DNA of 64,000 bases from JBIQKZ01 sp044464765 (GCA_044464765.1 JBIQKZ010000016.1:35347-99346); one strand, 5' to 3'. Shown: positions 27,231-35,450, counted from the stretch's first letter. Notes: generated from the letters alone by a model not told the origin. Program-made: numbers and translations.

Positions 27231-28349
27231 ATGACCCAGACCACCACTCTTGCTCATTCCCGCCAATCACATGGCCGCCACGACGTGGCCATCGGCTTCG
27301 GCAACTTGGAGAGCTTCGAGCTCATGCAGCGCGCTGCCAAGCTGCTATCCAGTAGCACCCTGGTTCCCGCTGCCTACCGTGCCGTCATTGAAAAAACCGA
27401 CCGCTACGGCAATATCACGGACAGCCGCCAAAACCCGAACGCCCTGGCCAACAGCGTGGTTGCATTAAATATGGCCCAGCGCATGGGCGCTGATCCGCTG
27501 ATGGTCATGCAGAACTTGTACATTGTCGAGGGCCGGCCGTCCTGGTCCTCGCAATGGATCATCGCCGCCATTAATGGATGCGGTCGCTTTTCGCCGCTGC
27601 GCTTCGACATAAAGAGTCTGGGTAAGCGCAAGATTGAGTATGTGACTTTCGTTTGGGAGAACAAGCAGCGGCAGGAAGTGCGAAAGACCATCGAGGTCGA
27701 GGACAAGGTGTGCATTGCCTGGGCCGTCGAGAAGGATACCGGCGAACGCCTGGAATCGCCCCCCGTGTCCATTGAAATGGCTGTCAAGGAAGGCTGGTAC
27801 ACGAAGAACGGCAGTAAATGGCAAACCATGGACGAGGTCATGCTTCGATACCGCACGGCGTCGTTCTTCGGCAAGCTGTACGCCCCCGAGTTGCTGATGG
27901 GCCTGCAAACAACCGAGGAAGTGCACGACATCATTGACGCAACGCCAGCCGATGACGGCACCATCCAGGTTGATGTTGAATCGCTGCGCACGCAAGCAGA
28001 GCAGCCCAAACGCACCGCCAAGCCCGGCCAAGCCGGTGCCACCGACGTCGAACTCAAGCAGTCGGCAGACGTCGATCAGGACACCGGTGAAGTTCTGGAC
28101 GCCGAGCAAGACATCGCCTACCTCGACACCGACAAAGTCCTGTCCAGTATCCAGCGCGCCCAAGACCACGACACCCTGGCGATCGCCGCCGACGGCATCC
28201 AGGACTGCCACCCCAGCGAGCAGGAGGCCCTCACCACCGCTTACCGCCAGCGCCTGGACGAACTGGACGATCCGCGCCAGGCACGCGCCGCAGAAACGAC
28301 CACCAAACCCACCCGTACCCGCCGCGCTGCTGCGGCTGACATGGAGTGA
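27231..28349 (+). CDS. RecT-like single-strand annealing protein
   Basis: 372 residues from ATG 27231, after GGGAG. A further upstream start lies in the nuclease gene. The conserved core is at about 40-260: ALNMAQRMGADPLMVMQNLY, IVEGRPSWSSQWIIAAINGC, then MAVKEGWYTKNGSKWQTMDE and MLRYRTASFFGKLYAPELLM, a pattern shared by RecT-type phage annealases. The C-terminal 100 residues are acidic and disordered with Thr/Arg-rich end, likely recruiting host SSB or primase. Works with the upstream exonuclease. Confidence 0.8.
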   Translation: MTQTTTLAHSRQSHGRHDVAIGFGNLESFELMQRAAKLLSSSTLVPAAYRAVIEKTDRYGNITDSRQNPNALANSVVALNMAQRMGADPLMVMQNLYIVEGRPSWSSQWIIAAINGCGRFSPLRFDIKSLGKRKIEYVTFVWENKQRQEVRKTIEVEDKVCIAWAVEKDTGERLESPPVSIEMAVKEGWYTKNGSKWQTMDEVMLRYRTASFFGKLYAPELLMGLQTTEEVHDIIDATPADDGTIQVDVESLRTQAEQPKRTAKPGQAGATDVELKQSADVDQDTGEVLDAEQDIAYLDTDKVLSSIQRAQDHDTLAIAADGIQDCHPSEQEALTTAYRQRLDELDDPRQARAAETTTKPTRTRRAAAADME

Positions 28350-28352
28350 GCC

Positions 28353-29198
28353 ATGACGAAAGACAAAGACCGTCAAACCAAAGACGCTGATCATGTTCTT
28401 GATAAAACAGAGACGATCCTCGCCTCTCTTTTATGCGCCGATCACCAGGATGACTACATGCGCTACGGGGGGAAGCGCCTTATAGATGGTTTCTCTGGTT
28501 ATGAAGAGGTGGATTCTGGAATTCTGCTGAAATTCGATCCAGAGTTTCCGCGCTCCGCTTACACAACTCAGATTGCCAAAGGCGATCGTATTTATGCGAC
28601 TCATAGCGACTACCTAGCTGGCTCGGTTCAGGATGCCTTGGGAGACCGGGCCGAGTTTGCTGTTGTTTGTGATGATTTTGTTAGATGGCTGTGTTTCAAA
28701 AAAATAACTAGAGCTCCTCGCGGCGTGTGGGTGTCCAGTCCCGGCGCCAGTCTGTATGAATCCCATTACAGAGTGATATTTCCCAGCGGGGTATCCACCT
28801 ACATGAAGCGTGTTGTTGGGGTGTCAAAATCAGGAAGTCCCGTTATCTGCGCTATTCAAGGCACTCACGGGGAAGGGAGCAAGAACAACTCTAAAGCTCT
28901 AATAGTTTGCGCTTCCATAATCGAAGACGCCCATAGAAGCAATGCTTTCCACGCTTCAGTCACCGAAGGCGCTTCTATTATTTTTCCCGTTCCGATCGGA
29001 GAGCATAAAGATATCTTTTCTTTGCGTGATGCGCCACTAACGCCCGCCGGAAGAAGAAAAGCCATCCTGCATTGGGTGTCAAAACACACTAGGCAGTCAA
29101 CCAAAACCAGCGCGCCGTCAACGGTAAAACCCCATCTCCGTGGAGTGAGAGAAATATCCATGGACGGAATGACTGTGCGCCTTACTTCAAATACCTGA
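28353..29198 (+). CDS. unknown protein between recombination genes
   Basis: 281 residues, starting 3 bases after RecT. More AT-rich than its neighbours, so likely a later arrival. Mixed alpha/beta with KADHV-type charged start, AYTTQIAKGDRIYATHSDYL, APRGVWVSSPGASLYESHYR, then KAILHWVSKHTRQSTK and a closing KPHLRGVREISMDG. The last motif, His-Trp-Val before a Lys/Arg stretch and H-L-R-G, recurs in several phage and actinobacterial unknowns. No function can be assigned. Confidence 0.6.
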   Translation: MTKDKDRQTKDADHVLDKTETILASLLCADHQDDYMRYGGKRLIDGFSGYEEVDSGILLKFDPEFPRSAYTTQIAKGDRIYATHSDYLAGSVQDALGDRAEFAVVCDDFVRWLCFKKITRAPRGVWVSSPGASLYESHYRVIFPSGVSTYMKRVVGVSKSGSPVICAIQGTHGEGSKNNSKALIVCASIIEDAHRSNAFHASVTEGASIIFPVPIGEHKDIFSLRDAPLTPAGRRKAILHWVSKHTRQSTKTSAPSTVKPHLRGVREISMDGMTVRLTSNT

Positions 29199-29208
29199 GA
29201 GCCTTAAC

Positions 29209-29910
29209 ATGACCAAGAAAAACGAACCCAAAGACATCCGCGAAATGACAGCCGACAGTATCGGCCGCGACATCCTGCAGGCCTTGGTGCAGGAAATCAA
29301 GCTGCTGCCCAAGCCCTGGGTCAGCATGACCAAGCGCAAACAGGACGACGTCATCGACCGGCTGCGTGCCCGGGTCGACCATAACGTCAAGATGGCGGTG
29401 CATCTGATCTCAAGCAACAACCGCACGACGGTCGTCGGTGATCTGGAATCGGTAGCCAGCAAAGACGGAATCAAGGCGACGTTCAAAATCTCGTCACATT
29501 CCGAGGGCCGGCACCACCTGTTCGATAGCGTGGGCCGTGCCTGCCTGATTGTCGTGGCTGACGCCGACGAGCATACGGGTGGCATGGACGACGTTCAGGG
29601 CGAAACCGACCAGCGCGCAATGGATCTGGGCAAGGAATACACCGACCAGGACGGTGACGGCATGGACGACAACGTGGTTGATGTCGAAACCAAGGTCATT
29701 GAGCACCAGCCGCTGCAAGAAGAACTGGACAAGGCTTGGGATGAAGGTTACGCCGCCGCCGAGGAAGGCAAGCCACAAACCGATTGCCCGATCATGGCCG
29801 GGCCCTTGTGCATCGAATGGATCAAAGGCTGGAAGGCCTGGCACGAAGAAAGTGACGGCGCCGACGACACCACCGAGGATGCCGACGAAGCGGAGGGCCA
29901 GGAATCATGA
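29209..29910 (+). CDS. phage protein with C-terminal ribosome-modulation-factor-like segment
   Basis: 233 residues. N-terminal half is helical and basic (SIGRDILQALVQEIKLLPKP, KRKQDDVIDRLRARVDHNVK). The middle is acidic (EYTDQDGDGMDDNVVDVE). Residues about 180-217 (AWDEGYAAAEEGKPQTDCPI, then CIEWIKGWKAWHEE) follow the G-Y-x-A, C-P, W-x-x-G-W order of ribosome modulation factor. That raises a role in ribosome hibernation or takeover, unproved. The following gene overlaps by ATGATG. Confidence 0.65.
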   Translation: MTKKNEPKDIREMTADSIGRDILQALVQEIKLLPKPWVSMTKRKQDDVIDRLRARVDHNVKMAVHLISSNNRTTVVGDLESVASKDGIKATFKISSHSEGRHHLFDSVGRACLIVVADADEHTGGMDDVQGETDQRAMDLGKEYTDQDGDGMDDNVVDVETKVIEHQPLQEELDKAWDEGYAAAEEGKPQTDCPIMAGPLCIEWIKGWKAWHEESDGADDTTEDADEAEGQES

Positions 29911-30203
29911 TGACCATTCGCAAACTGATCCGCACCGACGGCACCGAAGTCGAGCTCGTCGGGCCTCACGCCATCGGCGATATCAAGCAGATGATCGGCG
30001 CTGACACGCTCGACACCGTGGCGTTGCGTCATCTTGGCCAGCCGCTGCACGTCATGATGGTGGACGACGCCGGCATGGTCGATGGCAGTCCAGTCAACGT
30101 TAAAGCCACCCAGCTGTATCACGCCAATTGCCACCCCGGCACGACGCATCAGATCCACGGCGACGTCGTGATCGTGCCCGACGGTGACTTCGGGAGGATG
30201 TAG
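29907..30203 (+). CDS. DUF3846-like small protein
   Basis: 98 residues overlapping the upstream stop by 4 bases. The pattern GADTLDTVALRHLGQPLHVM, VDDAGMVDGSPVNVKATQLY and IHGDVVIVPDGDF resembles DUF3846 proteins of phages and plasmids. Small acidic beta-rich fold. Function unknown. It lies 2 bases before the large ATPase gene. Confidence 0.65.
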   Translation: MMTIRKLIRTDGTEVELVGPHAIGDIKQMIGADTLDTVALRHLGQPLHVMMVDDAGMVDGSPVNVKATQLYHANCHPGTTHQIHGDVVIVPDGDFGRM

Positions 30204-30205
30204 CC

Positions 30206-32008
30206 ATGAAGATTACGACTATTGAAATCGGCAACGTGTTGGGTATCAAATCCGTGGGAGCCGCCCTAACCACTCCAGTCACCCTTTTCGCCGGAGACAA
30301 CTATGCCGGCAAGTCCAGCATCCGCGAAGCGGTTAAAGCCGCCTTCTTGGGGATGCCCGAGCGCGTGTTGAAAAAGAAGGACTTCGGCCAGCTGGTGCAC
30401 GACGGCAACGAAGCCGGATCTGTTGCCGTGGACTTCGAAGGCGGCAGCGCTGTCTTCACCGCCCCCAAGGGCGACCAGGAGCTGACGCACGACTTCAAGA
30501 TGAGCCAGTGGGAACCCATGGCGCTGGCGCTGCCGTACTGCCTGGATACCGAGGCCTTTGCCCGTGCCTCGAGCGATGAGCGCCGGCAACTGCTGTTCGC
30601 CATCACCGGTGCCAGTGCGAAGACCGCCGATATCGTGGCTGCCCTGAAGGCCCGCGGCCTGGACGACAAGCTCATCGAGACCGTCACGCCCCTGCTGCGG
30701 TCGGGCTTTCCGGCGGCTGCCAAGTTTGCCGAGGAACGCTGCCGGGAAGCCAAGGGCGCTTGGAAGGCTGTCACTGGTGAAGCCTACGGGCACGTCAAAG
30801 CAGAATCATGGGCCGCCCCCGTGCCCGACGTTGACACCACCGCCATCGAGCAGCTGCAAACCCGGGCCGAGATCCTCAAGGGCAAGATCGGCACCGAGCA
30901 AACCAAACTGGGCGCGGCCGAGCAGAAGCTCAAGGCCTGGCTGGCCCACAGCGAGAACCAGGAAGCCGACCGCAAGACGTTCGCGCGCCTGGCCAGCCTA
31001 GAAAAGAAGCTCGAACGCGACCAGGACGAGCTGCTGAAGTGGAGCGACCGGGTCAAGGTGCTCGAGCAGCAGGCCGGTGCCGGGCCGCGTGTGGGCGAAG
31101 TGCACGACCTGGCCCGGGCTGCTTTCTTCTTGATCGGTTGCGTGGAGCGGGATCAGTTTGGTGCCGAGCCTGAATTCAAGGAAGCCCAGCGGACGCTGAG
31201 CACCTACGAGGCTCGGTACGGCGCATTCAACATCCAGGCCGACCCCGAAGCCGCTGCCCAGTTGCCCGAGGCCATCAAGGCTCGCGACCTGATGCAGCGC
31301 AGTGTCGATAACGATCGTCGCGACATCGATGCCGCCAAGGCCGCCGGCGCGCGGCTGTCTGCAACGGTGGAAAAAGGCAGCGAGGAAGAAGTCGCCGGCA
31401 TCGAATCCATACTGGACGGCTACCGAAAGGAGCAAAGCGACGTATCAACGCTGCTGGCTCGGTTGCAAACAGACCAGCGTGCTGCCGAGGCGGCCAAGGC
31501 CAATACCGAGAAGGCCGCTGCACACCACCAGGCGGCCCAACAGTGGCAGGTCGCCATCGATGCGTTATCGCCGGCGGGCATCCCCGCCGAAATCCTGGGC
31601 AAGGCGTTAGGCCCGGTCAATCGGTCCTTAAGTGATATTGCCTCGGTGTTCGATTGGCCCAGCGTGCATATCGACTCGGACATGATGGTCACCGCAGGCT
31701 TTCGCGCTCATGCTCTGCTGTCTGAATCCGAGAAGTGGCGCACCAATACCATCATCGCGCTTGCGCTGGCCCAAGTGTCGGGGCTGCGTCTGGTGGCACT
31801 GGATCGCGTCGATGTACTGAACCTGGCCGGCCGCGCCGAGCTGATCGACGGCCTGGACGCCCTCGCGGAAGACGGCGATTTCGACACCGTCCTGCTGTTC
31901 GGCACGTTCAAGAAGCTACCGAACTTCGAGCGATTCCCGCACGTTACGGGCTTCTGGGTGGAGAACGGCACGATCGCGCAGGCCGAAGCGGTCAGGGAGG
32001 CGGCATGA
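30206..32008 (+). CDS. RecF/SMC-like AAA ATPase
   Basis: 600 residues. Walker A GDNYAGKSS at 30-38 after TTPVTLFA; the conserved Gln of RecF-type ATPases may be within KKDFGQLVH. Residues about 210-500 are helical with coiled-coil stretches (EILKGKIGTEQTKLGAAEQK, RLASLEKKLERDQDELLKWS) but no zinc hook. The C-terminal ATPase half has ALAQVSGLRLVALDRVDVLN (Walker B region, Asp) and DTVLLFGTFKK. Phages use such proteins with exonuclease and RecT in recombination-dependent replication. Confidence 0.8.
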   Translation: MKITTIEIGNVLGIKSVGAALTTPVTLFAGDNYAGKSSIREAVKAAFLGMPERVLKKKDFGQLVHDGNEAGSVAVDFEGGSAVFTAPKGDQELTHDFKMSQWEPMALALPYCLDTEAFARASSDERRQLLFAITGASAKTADIVAALKARGLDDKLIETVTPLLRSGFPAAAKFAEERCREAKGAWKAVTGEAYGHVKAESWAAPVPDVDTTAIEQLQTRAEILKGKIGTEQTKLGAAEQKLKAWLAHSENQEADRKTFARLASLEKKLERDQDELLKWSDRVKVLEQQAGAGPRVGEVHDLARAAFFLIGCVERDQFGAEPEFKEAQRTLSTYEARYGAFNIQADPEAAAQLPEAIKARDLMQRSVDNDRRDIDAAKAAGARLSATVEKGSEEEVAGIESILDGYRKEQSDVSTLLARLQTDQRAAEAAKANTEKAAAHHQAAQQWQVAIDALSPAGIPAEILGKALGPVNRSLSDIASVFDWPSVHIDSDMMVTAGFRAHALLSESEKWRTNTIIALALAQVSGLRLVALDRVDVLNLAGRAELIDGLDALAEDGDFDTVLLFGTFKKLPNFERFPHVTGFWVENGTIAQAEAVREAA

Positions 32009-32211
32009 CGACCACCACCCCACACCCATTCCTGGCTGCAACGTACGAAGGCAGGCAGTTCTACGACGTTGTTGCCGAAGACCGCATCCGCCGCGTCAAG
32101 CATTTCGACCGGGCCCAGTGCCTGGCTGCTCTGGCGCTTCCGGATCTACAAAAGACCGTCTCCCGCGCCATTGAACGCCGGCTGCGCCAGCTCGAGCGAG
32201 GTACGTTATGA
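32005..32211 (+). CDS. 68-residue phage protein
   Basis: ATG 32005 overlaps the ATPase stop as ATGA, with GGGAGG upstream. A longer frame to 31735 is an Arg-rich shadow of the ATPase gene. Basic and helical (EDRIRRVKHFDRAQCLAALA, KTVSRAIERRLRQLERGTL). Possibly nucleic-acid binding by charge. No family recognised. Confidence 0.6.
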   Translation: MTTTTPHPFLAATYEGRQFYDVVAEDRIRRVKHFDRAQCLAALALPDLQKTVSRAIERRLRQLERGTL

Positions 32212-32265
32212 GGACGAACACTGGTGGCGGGCTGCACCGTCGGGTCGGCACTTGCGGGGGTTGGC

Positions 32266-33147
32266 ATGAAGCGTGATCCGTGGACACTCACCGACATCGA
32301 AACGTTGACACGTCTCTATCCTGACACGCTTACACGCGACATAGCGACACGTCTGAATCGTCCCATTGCCAGTCTCTACAGCATGGCGCAAAAACTAGGG
32401 CTCAGAAAGTCCGATACGTTCTTCGCCGGGCCAAACAGTGGTCGCATAACCAAAGCACGATCTGATGCCGATCGAGCTCGTCGCGGCTACACGCCATGGA
32501 GCCAGGACGAACTTGATACCTTGAGGCGTCTTTACCCGAACAAGACGACCAACGCCGTTGCTCTGATGCTTGGCCGATCCGTCAGCAGCACCTATCAGGC
32601 AGCGTACAAGTTGGGCCTATCCAAGTCGGCCGAGTTCCTGTCCAGCCCAGAAAGCGGCAGAACGGACGGCAACCGTGGGAAATCCACCCGTTTTCCCAAG
32701 GGCAACGTGCCGGCGAACAAAGGATTGCGCCGTCCAGGATACGCCCCCGGACGGATGGCCGAAACACAGTTCAAAAAGGGCATGGCTGTCTCTGACCGAC
32801 ATAACTACCTGCCCATCGGCAGCGTGCGCGTGACGCGCGACGGCATCCTGCAACGCAAAGTGACCGACGACCCCAGCATCTATCCAGCCCGGCGCTGGAC
32901 ACCAGTGACTCGCTTGGTCTGGGAAGCCATGCACGGGCCGATACCGCCCAAGCACATGGTGGTATTCAAGCCGGGCATGCACACCGTCGTCGAATCCGAA
33001 ATCACGGTCGACCGGCTCGAATGCATCAGCCGCGCCGAGCACATGCGTCGCAACACCATTCATAACTACCCGCCCGAAATCAAAGGTGCCATGACGGCCC
33101 GGGCCGCTCTGAACCGGAGAATCAATCATGTCGAAAAACATCAGTGA
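32266..33147 (+). CDS. HNH nuclease with two N-terminal helix-turn-helix repeats
   Basis: 293 residues from ATG 32266, preceded by GGGGG. Two related SANT/HTH-like repeats, TLTDIETLTRLYPDTLTRDI and SQDELDTLRRLYPNKTTNAV, each followed by a K-L-G-L segment, read DNA. A linker rich in Lys/Gly contains TRFPKGNVPANKG, a nuclease-associated motif. The HNH-like part is TPVTRLVWEAMHGPIPPKHM with a Cys-Ile-Ser-Arg-Ala-Glu-His. Probably a homing-type nuclease. It overlaps the next gene by 20 bases. Confidence 0.8.
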   Translation: MKRDPWTLTDIETLTRLYPDTLTRDIATRLNRPIASLYSMAQKLGLRKSDTFFAGPNSGRITKARSDADRARRGYTPWSQDELDTLRRLYPNKTTNAVALMLGRSVSSTYQAAYKLGLSKSAEFLSSPESGRTDGNRGKSTRFPKGNVPANKGLRRPGYAPGRMAETQFKKGMAVSDRHNYLPIGSVRVTRDGILQRKVTDDPSIYPARRWTPVTRLVWEAMHGPIPPKHMVVFKPGMHTVVESEITVDRLECISRAEHMRRNTIHNYPPEIKGAMTARAALNRRINHVEKHQ

Positions 33148-33379
33148 CTTGCGTGACGGCCTGTTTGAAGCCATGCAAATGCTCAAGGACGGCAAGCTGA
33201 CCGTCGAACAGGCCAAAGCCATCAGCGAAATGAGCCAGGTCGTCATCAACTCGGCCAAGGTCGAGGTCGATTACATCAAGGCTAACAACGGTGGCGAGAC
33301 TCCGTTCCTGGAGTCGATTGGAAATAGCAACCTGCCACCCGGTGTGTTAGGCGTCACGCGCCACCGGTTAATGGGGTAA
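33128..33379 (+). CDS. 83-residue phage protein
   Basis: Starts inside the end of the HNH gene. Helical (LRDGLFEAMQMLKDGKLTVE, QAKAISEMSQVVINSAKVEV), then a Gly/Pro-rich end. Short phage proteins with this K-L-T-V-E-Q-A-K segment are common in Burkholderiales prophages. Function unknown. Confidence 0.65.
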   Translation: MSKNISDLRDGLFEAMQMLKDGKLTVEQAKAISEMSQVVINSAKVEVDYIKANNGGETPFLESIGNSNLPPGVLGVTRHRLMG

Positions 33380-33382
33380 GCC

Positions 33383-33604
33383 ATGAGAAAGTTACCCCCA
33401 CCTCCTGTTGATAACCCTGGTGAAAACCGGCGAGCATCCGTTGACAGCCCAGCACACACGCCGTTGCACGGCACGTTGGCTGATTCTCATCCACAACCCC
33501 AATCCCTGACCCGCAAAGAGCGCATACGCGCTGGTGTGTTTATTGCCGCCTGGCTGACGTTGTCAGGCTTCGTGCTATGGGGATTCCTGGAGCTGGCGCC
33601 ATGA
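33383..33604 (+). CDS. 73-residue single-pass membrane protein
   Basis: A Pro-rich, polar N-terminal 43 residues precede one transmembrane helix at about 49-69 (AGVFIAAWLTLSGFVLWGFL). Basic residues before the helix (TRKERIR) predict a cytoplasmic N-terminus. It overlaps the next gene by ATGA. Unknown function. Confidence 0.6.
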   Translation: MRKLPPPPVDNPGENRRASVDSPAHTPLHGTLADSHPQPQSLTRKERIRAGVFIAAWLTLSGFVLWGFLELAP

Positions 33605-33705
33605 CCGACATCATTGAATTTCTAGCCACCGTTAACTGGCCAGGTGCGCTGATTGTCGCTGCGGCATTCGTGTTCGCTGCAGTGCTTGTCTGGAGGGCGT
33701 TATGA
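33601..33705 (+). CDS. 34-residue membrane peptide
   Basis: ATG 33601 overlaps the previous stop, and its own stop overlaps ATG 33702. Reads MTDIIEFLATVNWPGALIVA, then AAFVFAAVLVWRAL: one transmembrane helix with a short acidic start. The tight ATGA links at both ends support translation. Confidence 0.6.
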   Translation: MTDIIEFLATVNWPGALIVAAAFVFAAVLVWRAL

Positions 33706-33887
33706 AAACCTATCGTCAATTCACCGAACACGTGGACGCCGTCGAAGCGGCGTTGGTCGATAAATTCAATGTCGCGTCGGCGACAGCCGAACAATGGGTG
33801 CTGGAGTACATCGAGGGTATGCCAGAGCCTGAGACACGCGATCCAATTCAGGTCGCGCAGGAGCTGTTCATGGAGTGCACGGTATGA
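33702..33887 (+). CDS. 61-residue phage protein
   Basis: Acidic and helical (YRQFTEHVDAVEAALVDKFN, VASATAEQWVLEYIEGMPEP). Overlaps both neighbours by 4 bases. It resembles small phage proteins of unknown role found just before xis/int genes. No motif of excisionase. Confidence 0.6.
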   Translation: MKTYRQFTEHVDAVEAALVDKFNVASATAEQWVLEYIEGMPEPETRDPIQVAQELFMECTV

Positions 33888-33973
33888 AGCGCCCCACCCT
33901 CACCGTTGCGATTCAGTTCGCTCGCCTGGTGATCGAGGCATATGACAAAATCAGGGAGGTCAAAGCATGCTGA
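33884..33973 (+). CDS. 29-residue peptide
   Basis: ATG 33884 overlaps the previous stop; the stop lies 7 bases inside the DUF4224 gene. Reads MKRPTLTVAIQFARLVIEAY, then DKIREVKAC: an amphipathic, basic helix. Its in-operon position supports it, though a ribosome site is weak. Confidence 0.45.
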   Translation: MKRPTLTVAIQFARLVIEAYDKIREVKAC

Positions 33974-34170
33974 CACTCTCGCGCGACGAGATCGTGCAGC
34001 TCACCGACCGCGTGCGTAAAACTGCCCAATGCGACGTGCTACGGCAGCTCGGCATCCCTTATAAAACTCGCCCGGATGGATCCCCTGTCGTTCTTCGGGC
34101 CGCCATGGAGGTCACCCTCGGTTATGCGCCCAAGAAAAACGGATCGTCATCTCCCAAACTGCGTTTATAG
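33967..34170 (+). CDS. DUF4224 protein, integrase partner
   Basis: 67 residues, with GGGAGG upstream. LSRDEIVQLTDRVRKTAQCD, then VLRQLGIPYKTRPDGSPVV is the DUF4224 signature. Such proteins sit immediately before phage integrases and may act as directionality factors (excisionase role suspected). It overlaps the integrase gene by 47 bases. Confidence 0.85.
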   Translation: MLTLSRDEIVQLTDRVRKTAQCDVLRQLGIPYKTRPDGSPVVLRAAMEVTLGYAPKKNGSSSPKLRL

Positions 34171-35104
34171 CAAGCACGGCGCCTTTTACTACGTCAAGAA
34201 GGGAAAGTGGACCAGACTAGGTGGCGACCTTCACACAGCCTTGGTCGAATACGCCCGTATCGTGGCACTGCCCGAGGACGGCATGGGCGCCCTGATCGAC
34301 AAGGCCTTACCATCGATCACGGCCAAGGTTTCGGAGTCCACACGCAAACAGTATCTATTTTGCGCACGCCGTCTGCAGGACATCTTCGCCGAGTTCCGCG
34401 CCGACCAGGTCAAACACGGCGATATCGTCCGGATGCTCGATGCCTTTGCAGAACAGCCCGCCGTGGGCAACCGGCTACTGACGGTACTGCGGCTCACCTT
34501 TCAGTGGGCCATGGATCGTGAGCTCGTCGAACACAACCCGTGCGTGAGCGTTAAACGACTGACTCAACCCAAGCGTGACCGGCTCATTAGTGCGGCGGAG
34601 TATGCCGCCATATACGTGCACTGCGCCCCCTGGCTCCAGTGTGTTATCGACCTGTGCTATCTGACCGGCCAACGGATTGGCGACGTACTCACGATCGAAC
34701 GAGCCAATCTGGGCGATGAGGGCATCTACTTCCAGCAGCAGAAAACCGGCAAGCAGTTGATCGTGGGCTGGACGCCGGAGCTGCGAGCCGTCGTAGAACG
34801 AGCGAAGCAAACAACCGGGATTGTCAAGAACATGACGTATCTGATCGCCGGCCGGGGCGGCAAGCTGCGCGTGCACTCCAATGTCTGGCGTGCCTTCAAG
34901 ACGGCTGCTAGTAAGGCCGGCGTATACGACGTCACACTGCACGATCTGCGCGCCATGTCTGGCACTGAGGCGGATCGTCAGGGTATCGACCCCACCGCCC
35001 TACTTGGCCATACCGACCGGCGCACCACAGCCATCTACCTGCGCGACAAGACGGCAAAAGTAGTTGCAGGGCCGAGCAAGGCCACAAAGAAAAAAGCTGG
35101 ATAG
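34124..35104 (+). CDS. phage tyrosine integrase
   Basis: 326 residues from ATG 34124; ATG 34076 gives an out-of-family Trp/Pro-rich start. An N-terminal arm-binding part (FYYVKKGKWTRLGGDLHTAL) is followed by a SAM-like core-binding domain (STRKQYLFCARRLQDIFAEF). Catalytic residues are visible: Arg in YLTGQRIGDVL, His-x-x-Arg in VTLHDLRAMSG, His in ALLGHTDRRTT and the Tyr nucleophile in AIYLRDKT. It catalyses insertion and excision, and sits at the right end of the prophage next to repeats at 35115-35154. Confidence 0.95.
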   Translation: MRPRKTDRHLPNCVYSKHGAFYYVKKGKWTRLGGDLHTALVEYARIVALPEDGMGALIDKALPSITAKVSESTRKQYLFCARRLQDIFAEFRADQVKHGDIVRMLDAFAEQPAVGNRLLTVLRLTFQWAMDRELVEHNPCVSVKRLTQPKRDRLISAAEYAAIYVHCAPWLQCVIDLCYLTGQRIGDVLTIERANLGDEGIYFQQQKTGKQLIVGWTPELRAVVERAKQTTGIVKNMTYLIAGRGGKLRVHSNVWRAFKTAASKAGVYDVTLHDLRAMSGTEADRQGIDPTALLGHTDRRTTAIYLRDKTAKVVAGPSKATKKKAG

Positions 35105-35114
35105 ATACTCAGTT

Positions 35115-35154
35115 TTAGACAAAGAGTATTAGACAGATTTGACATTCTTAGACA
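35115..35154. repeat. three TTAGACA direct repeats, candidate integrase arm sites
   Basis: TTAGACA at 35115-35121, 35129-35135 and 35148-35154, just after the integrase stop. Short direct repeats here are typical of arm-type integrase sites, so the core crossover site should lie close by, between about 35155 and 35400. The matching left junction is outside the window. Confidence 0.5.
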
Positions 35155-35164
35155 GAAGCAGCCC

Positions 35165-35189
35165 GAAAGCCGCATGAATAAAGGCTTTC
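35165..35189 (+). terminator. hairpin after the integrase gene
   Basis: GAAAGCC (35165-35171) pairs with GGCTTTC (35183-35189) around 11 bases. Weak T run. Could terminate the int transcript or be part of the attachment region. From 35190 to 35410 I see no gene or strong structure, only the expected phage-chromosome junction. Confidence 0.4.
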
Positions 35190-35410
35190 AGAATTGATTA
35201 TGTATTCGGTCATCCCCTGGCCACGCTGCCTGCTGATCTTCCTTTCCATTCCCGCCTCCGTTGATCCACGGTAAGCAGTTTGGAGCCTTCCTGTTTCCTT
35301 CACAATTCGCACAAACCGAGGCGGATGGAATCCGCCTGCCTGCCTTGCGCTTACCAACCGACCGCCTCCTCCAAGCAACCGGCAGCGCCCTCCAAACCGT
35401 TCGGACAAAC

Positions 35411-35450
35411 AAAAAAGCCTGACGCCAGCGCCATGCTGGAATCAGGCTTT
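35411..35450 (-). terminator. terminator of the peroxiredoxin gene
   Basis: On the minus strand AAAGCCTGA (35450-35442) pairs with TCAGGCTTT (35422-35414), with an inner CCAGC/GCTGG stem, then TTTGTTTG. It is 79 bases past the peroxiredoxin stop. Confidence 0.8.

Noticed and set aside
27465..28394. 309-residue minus-strand frame
   Set aside because: Antisense to the RecT-like gene; Gly/Val/Leu-rich with no start signal.
32208..32276. 22-residue frame after the 68-residue gene
   Set aside because: Overlaps the previous stop and the HNH start, but is too short and Gly-rich to support.
35148..35408. 86-residue minus-strand frame at the prophage junction
   Set aside because: No start signal, Arg/Gly-rich, and lies in the attachment region.
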